Assembly: GCA_049700195.1 (NCBI GenBank)
Contig: JBNAVY010000018.1
Location: forward strand, 1-40,663
DNA length: 40,663 bases
DNA from: JBNAVY01 sp049700195
Lineage (GTDB): Bacteria; Bacillota; Thermoanaerobacteria; Thermoanaerobacterales; Thermoanaerobacteraceae
Reading direction: 5' to 3'
A program made the translations under genes and the position numbers. Shown one piece after another: positions 39,852 to 40,663 of this stretch (positions within the stretch are counted from its first letter, which is position 1; the number at the start of each line of letters is the position of its first letter). Under the pieces are notes generated by a model. The model was not told the DNA's origin and searched no databases. It worked only from the letters and a program-made list of their open reading frames with translations.

Positions 39852-40663
39852 AATTTCACCTCATTTTTATATTCATTAATTGTATTAATAACAAACTGCT
39901 CTTTACTTTTTGTATCTTCTGACAAAAACTTAATATCCGAATCATTAGGAATATCATAATGCTGGATGCAGTTTCTTATATATGATTTTTTTAAATTATC
40001 AATTTCAACTCTCCTCGCTTTAATTAAAGAAGGATTTTTAGGCAAAATAATATTTTGTCCAGGTATTTCTTCATCTGGATTTCCTTCTAGAATTTTTATA
40101 CCATTTTTAATTGCAAAAGTTAGTTGTGCTGAAGGATTCTTTCCTGCTCCTGTATATTCTGTTTCCTGAACTATAATTGTCTGATCATTATCCATTTGTT
40201 GTGCAAGACTAAAAGCTGCTGCTAAAGAAGTATTACCTGCAGGTCCTCTTTCAAGACCTTCCAACTGAGCTAATAATTCTGTCATATAAAAAACTTCACC
40301 TTGCTTAACAAGAAAATATTCATCCATATATCTTAATGGCCTTGCAGCATTTCTGGGAACATCTGCTCTGTCAGGCCAAGTTGCAAAAGGTATCCCAAAT
40401 CCTGTGTGTCCTGTAGTAAATGATTTTTTATTAAAATCTATATCTGAAGCCATATGAAGTCCTGACAAATCAACACTTGCACCATAAATTTTAGTATTAA
40501 CAGCTCCTGCTTTCAATAATCCTCTAGCAGTACCTGTAAGATTTCCTCCTCCTGCATGTGTTGCCACTACAACATCAGGAAACCTGCCTGTTTCTTTTTT
40601 GGTTTGTTCAGCAATTTCATAACCTAGTGTTTCTATTCCTGCAACACCAAAAGGTGTATATAA
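39848..40663 (-). CDS. ortB: 2-amino-4-oxopentanoate thiolase beta subunit (partial)
   Basis: The 5' end is outside the window; 271 codons up to the stop are present. OrtB, a PLP fold-type II enzyme, with OrtA splits 2-amino-4-oxopentanoate with CoA to D-alanine and acetyl-CoA, the last step of oxidative ornithine breakdown. Visible are LYTPFGVAGIETLGYEIAEQ at the edge, the phosphate-binding loop THAGGGNLTG typical of this PLP family, and VQETEYTGAGKNPSAQL. OrtA and the dehydrogenase Ord would be expected just beyond the window. Confidence 0.93.
   Translation of the reverse strand, partial: LYTPFGVAGIETLGYEIAEQTKKETGRFPDVVVATHAGGGNLTGTARGLLKAGAVNTKIYGASVDLSGLHMASDIDFNKKSFTTGHTGFGIPFATWPDRADVPRNAARPLRYMDEYFLVKQGEVFYMTELLAQLEGLERGPAGNTSLAAAFSLAQQMDNDQTIIVQETEYTGAGKNPSAQLTFAIKNGIKILEGNPDEEIPGQNIILPKNPSLIKARRVEIDNLKKSYIRNCIQHYDIPNDSDIKFLSEDTKSKEQFVINTINEYKNEVKL

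Noticed and set aside
1..40663. CRISPR arrays, tRNA or rRNA genes, integrases
   Set aside because: Reading both strands showed no regularly spaced repeats, no cloverleaf-like segments that I could support, and no such proteins.

Overview
The window is a strongly AT-rich stretch of chromosome from an endospore-forming clostridium, probably an amino-acid-fermenting anaerobe. Evidence for this is spoIIIAA, a sigma-K gene with a pro-sequence, a D-ornithine aminomutase/thiolase pathway (Stickland-type ornithine catabolism), IreB, RNase J, QueT, and a Gram-positive type IV pilus cluster with no secretin. All 49 genes I call lie on the minus strand, so transcription runs from high to low coordinates. 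I saw no tRNA, rRNA, CRISPR array, transposase or phage gene, and no gene-free stretch longer than about 210 bases.

In transcription order: (1) 40663-34872, the ornithine pathway: ortB (cut by the window edge), oraS, oraE, a MutL/GlmL-type ATPase and an ornithine racemase, closed by a terminator. (2) 34794-31353, a VOC-fold protein, an Rrf2 regulator, mnmA, a 47-residue unannotated small protein and an AI-2E-family permease. (3) 31346-27462, alaS, ireB, ruvX and a DUF1292 gene, with three clear sigma-A promoters and two hairpins acting as terminator or attenuator. (4) 27320-19518, fur, rnjA, ylbF, queT, mltG, trmR, trhP and a class B penicillin-binding protein. (5) sigK, then yqeG and aroE behind a near-consensus promoter that sits inside an inverted repeat. 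(6) 17303-7207, a complete type IV pilus operon: pilB, pilT, pilC, pilA, pilD, four minor pilins, comFB, pilM, pilN, pilO. (7) 7194-842, aroK, an endonuclease IV-like TIM barrel, proB, proA, aroQ, an Xaa-Pro peptidase, efp and a CD1247-type zinc-ribbon protein, ending in a strong terminator. (8) spoIIIAA behind a sigma-E-type promoter, cut by the left edge.

The most interesting unit is the pilus operon. Its leader carries the conserved core of a class II cyclic di-GMP riboswitch, with a hairpin and U-tract that would consume bases of the ligand-binding core, as expected of an ON switch. The first gene, pilB, encodes two tandem 24-residue MshEN motifs, a known c-di-GMP-binding fold. A comFB gene, from a family recently linked to cyclic dinucleotide binding, lies in the middle of the operon. 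One second messenger could therefore act on pilus synthesis, on the extension motor and through a third receptor. The shikimate and proline genes follow with almost no gaps, so they may share this transcript.

Other points: translation-controlling or attenuating hairpins are predicted ahead of the PBP gene and alaS; a perfect 29-bp palindrome lies between fur and the DUF1292 gene; one minor pilin has a second membrane segment; and an Rrf2-mnmA pair lacks the usual cysteine desulfurase genes between them.
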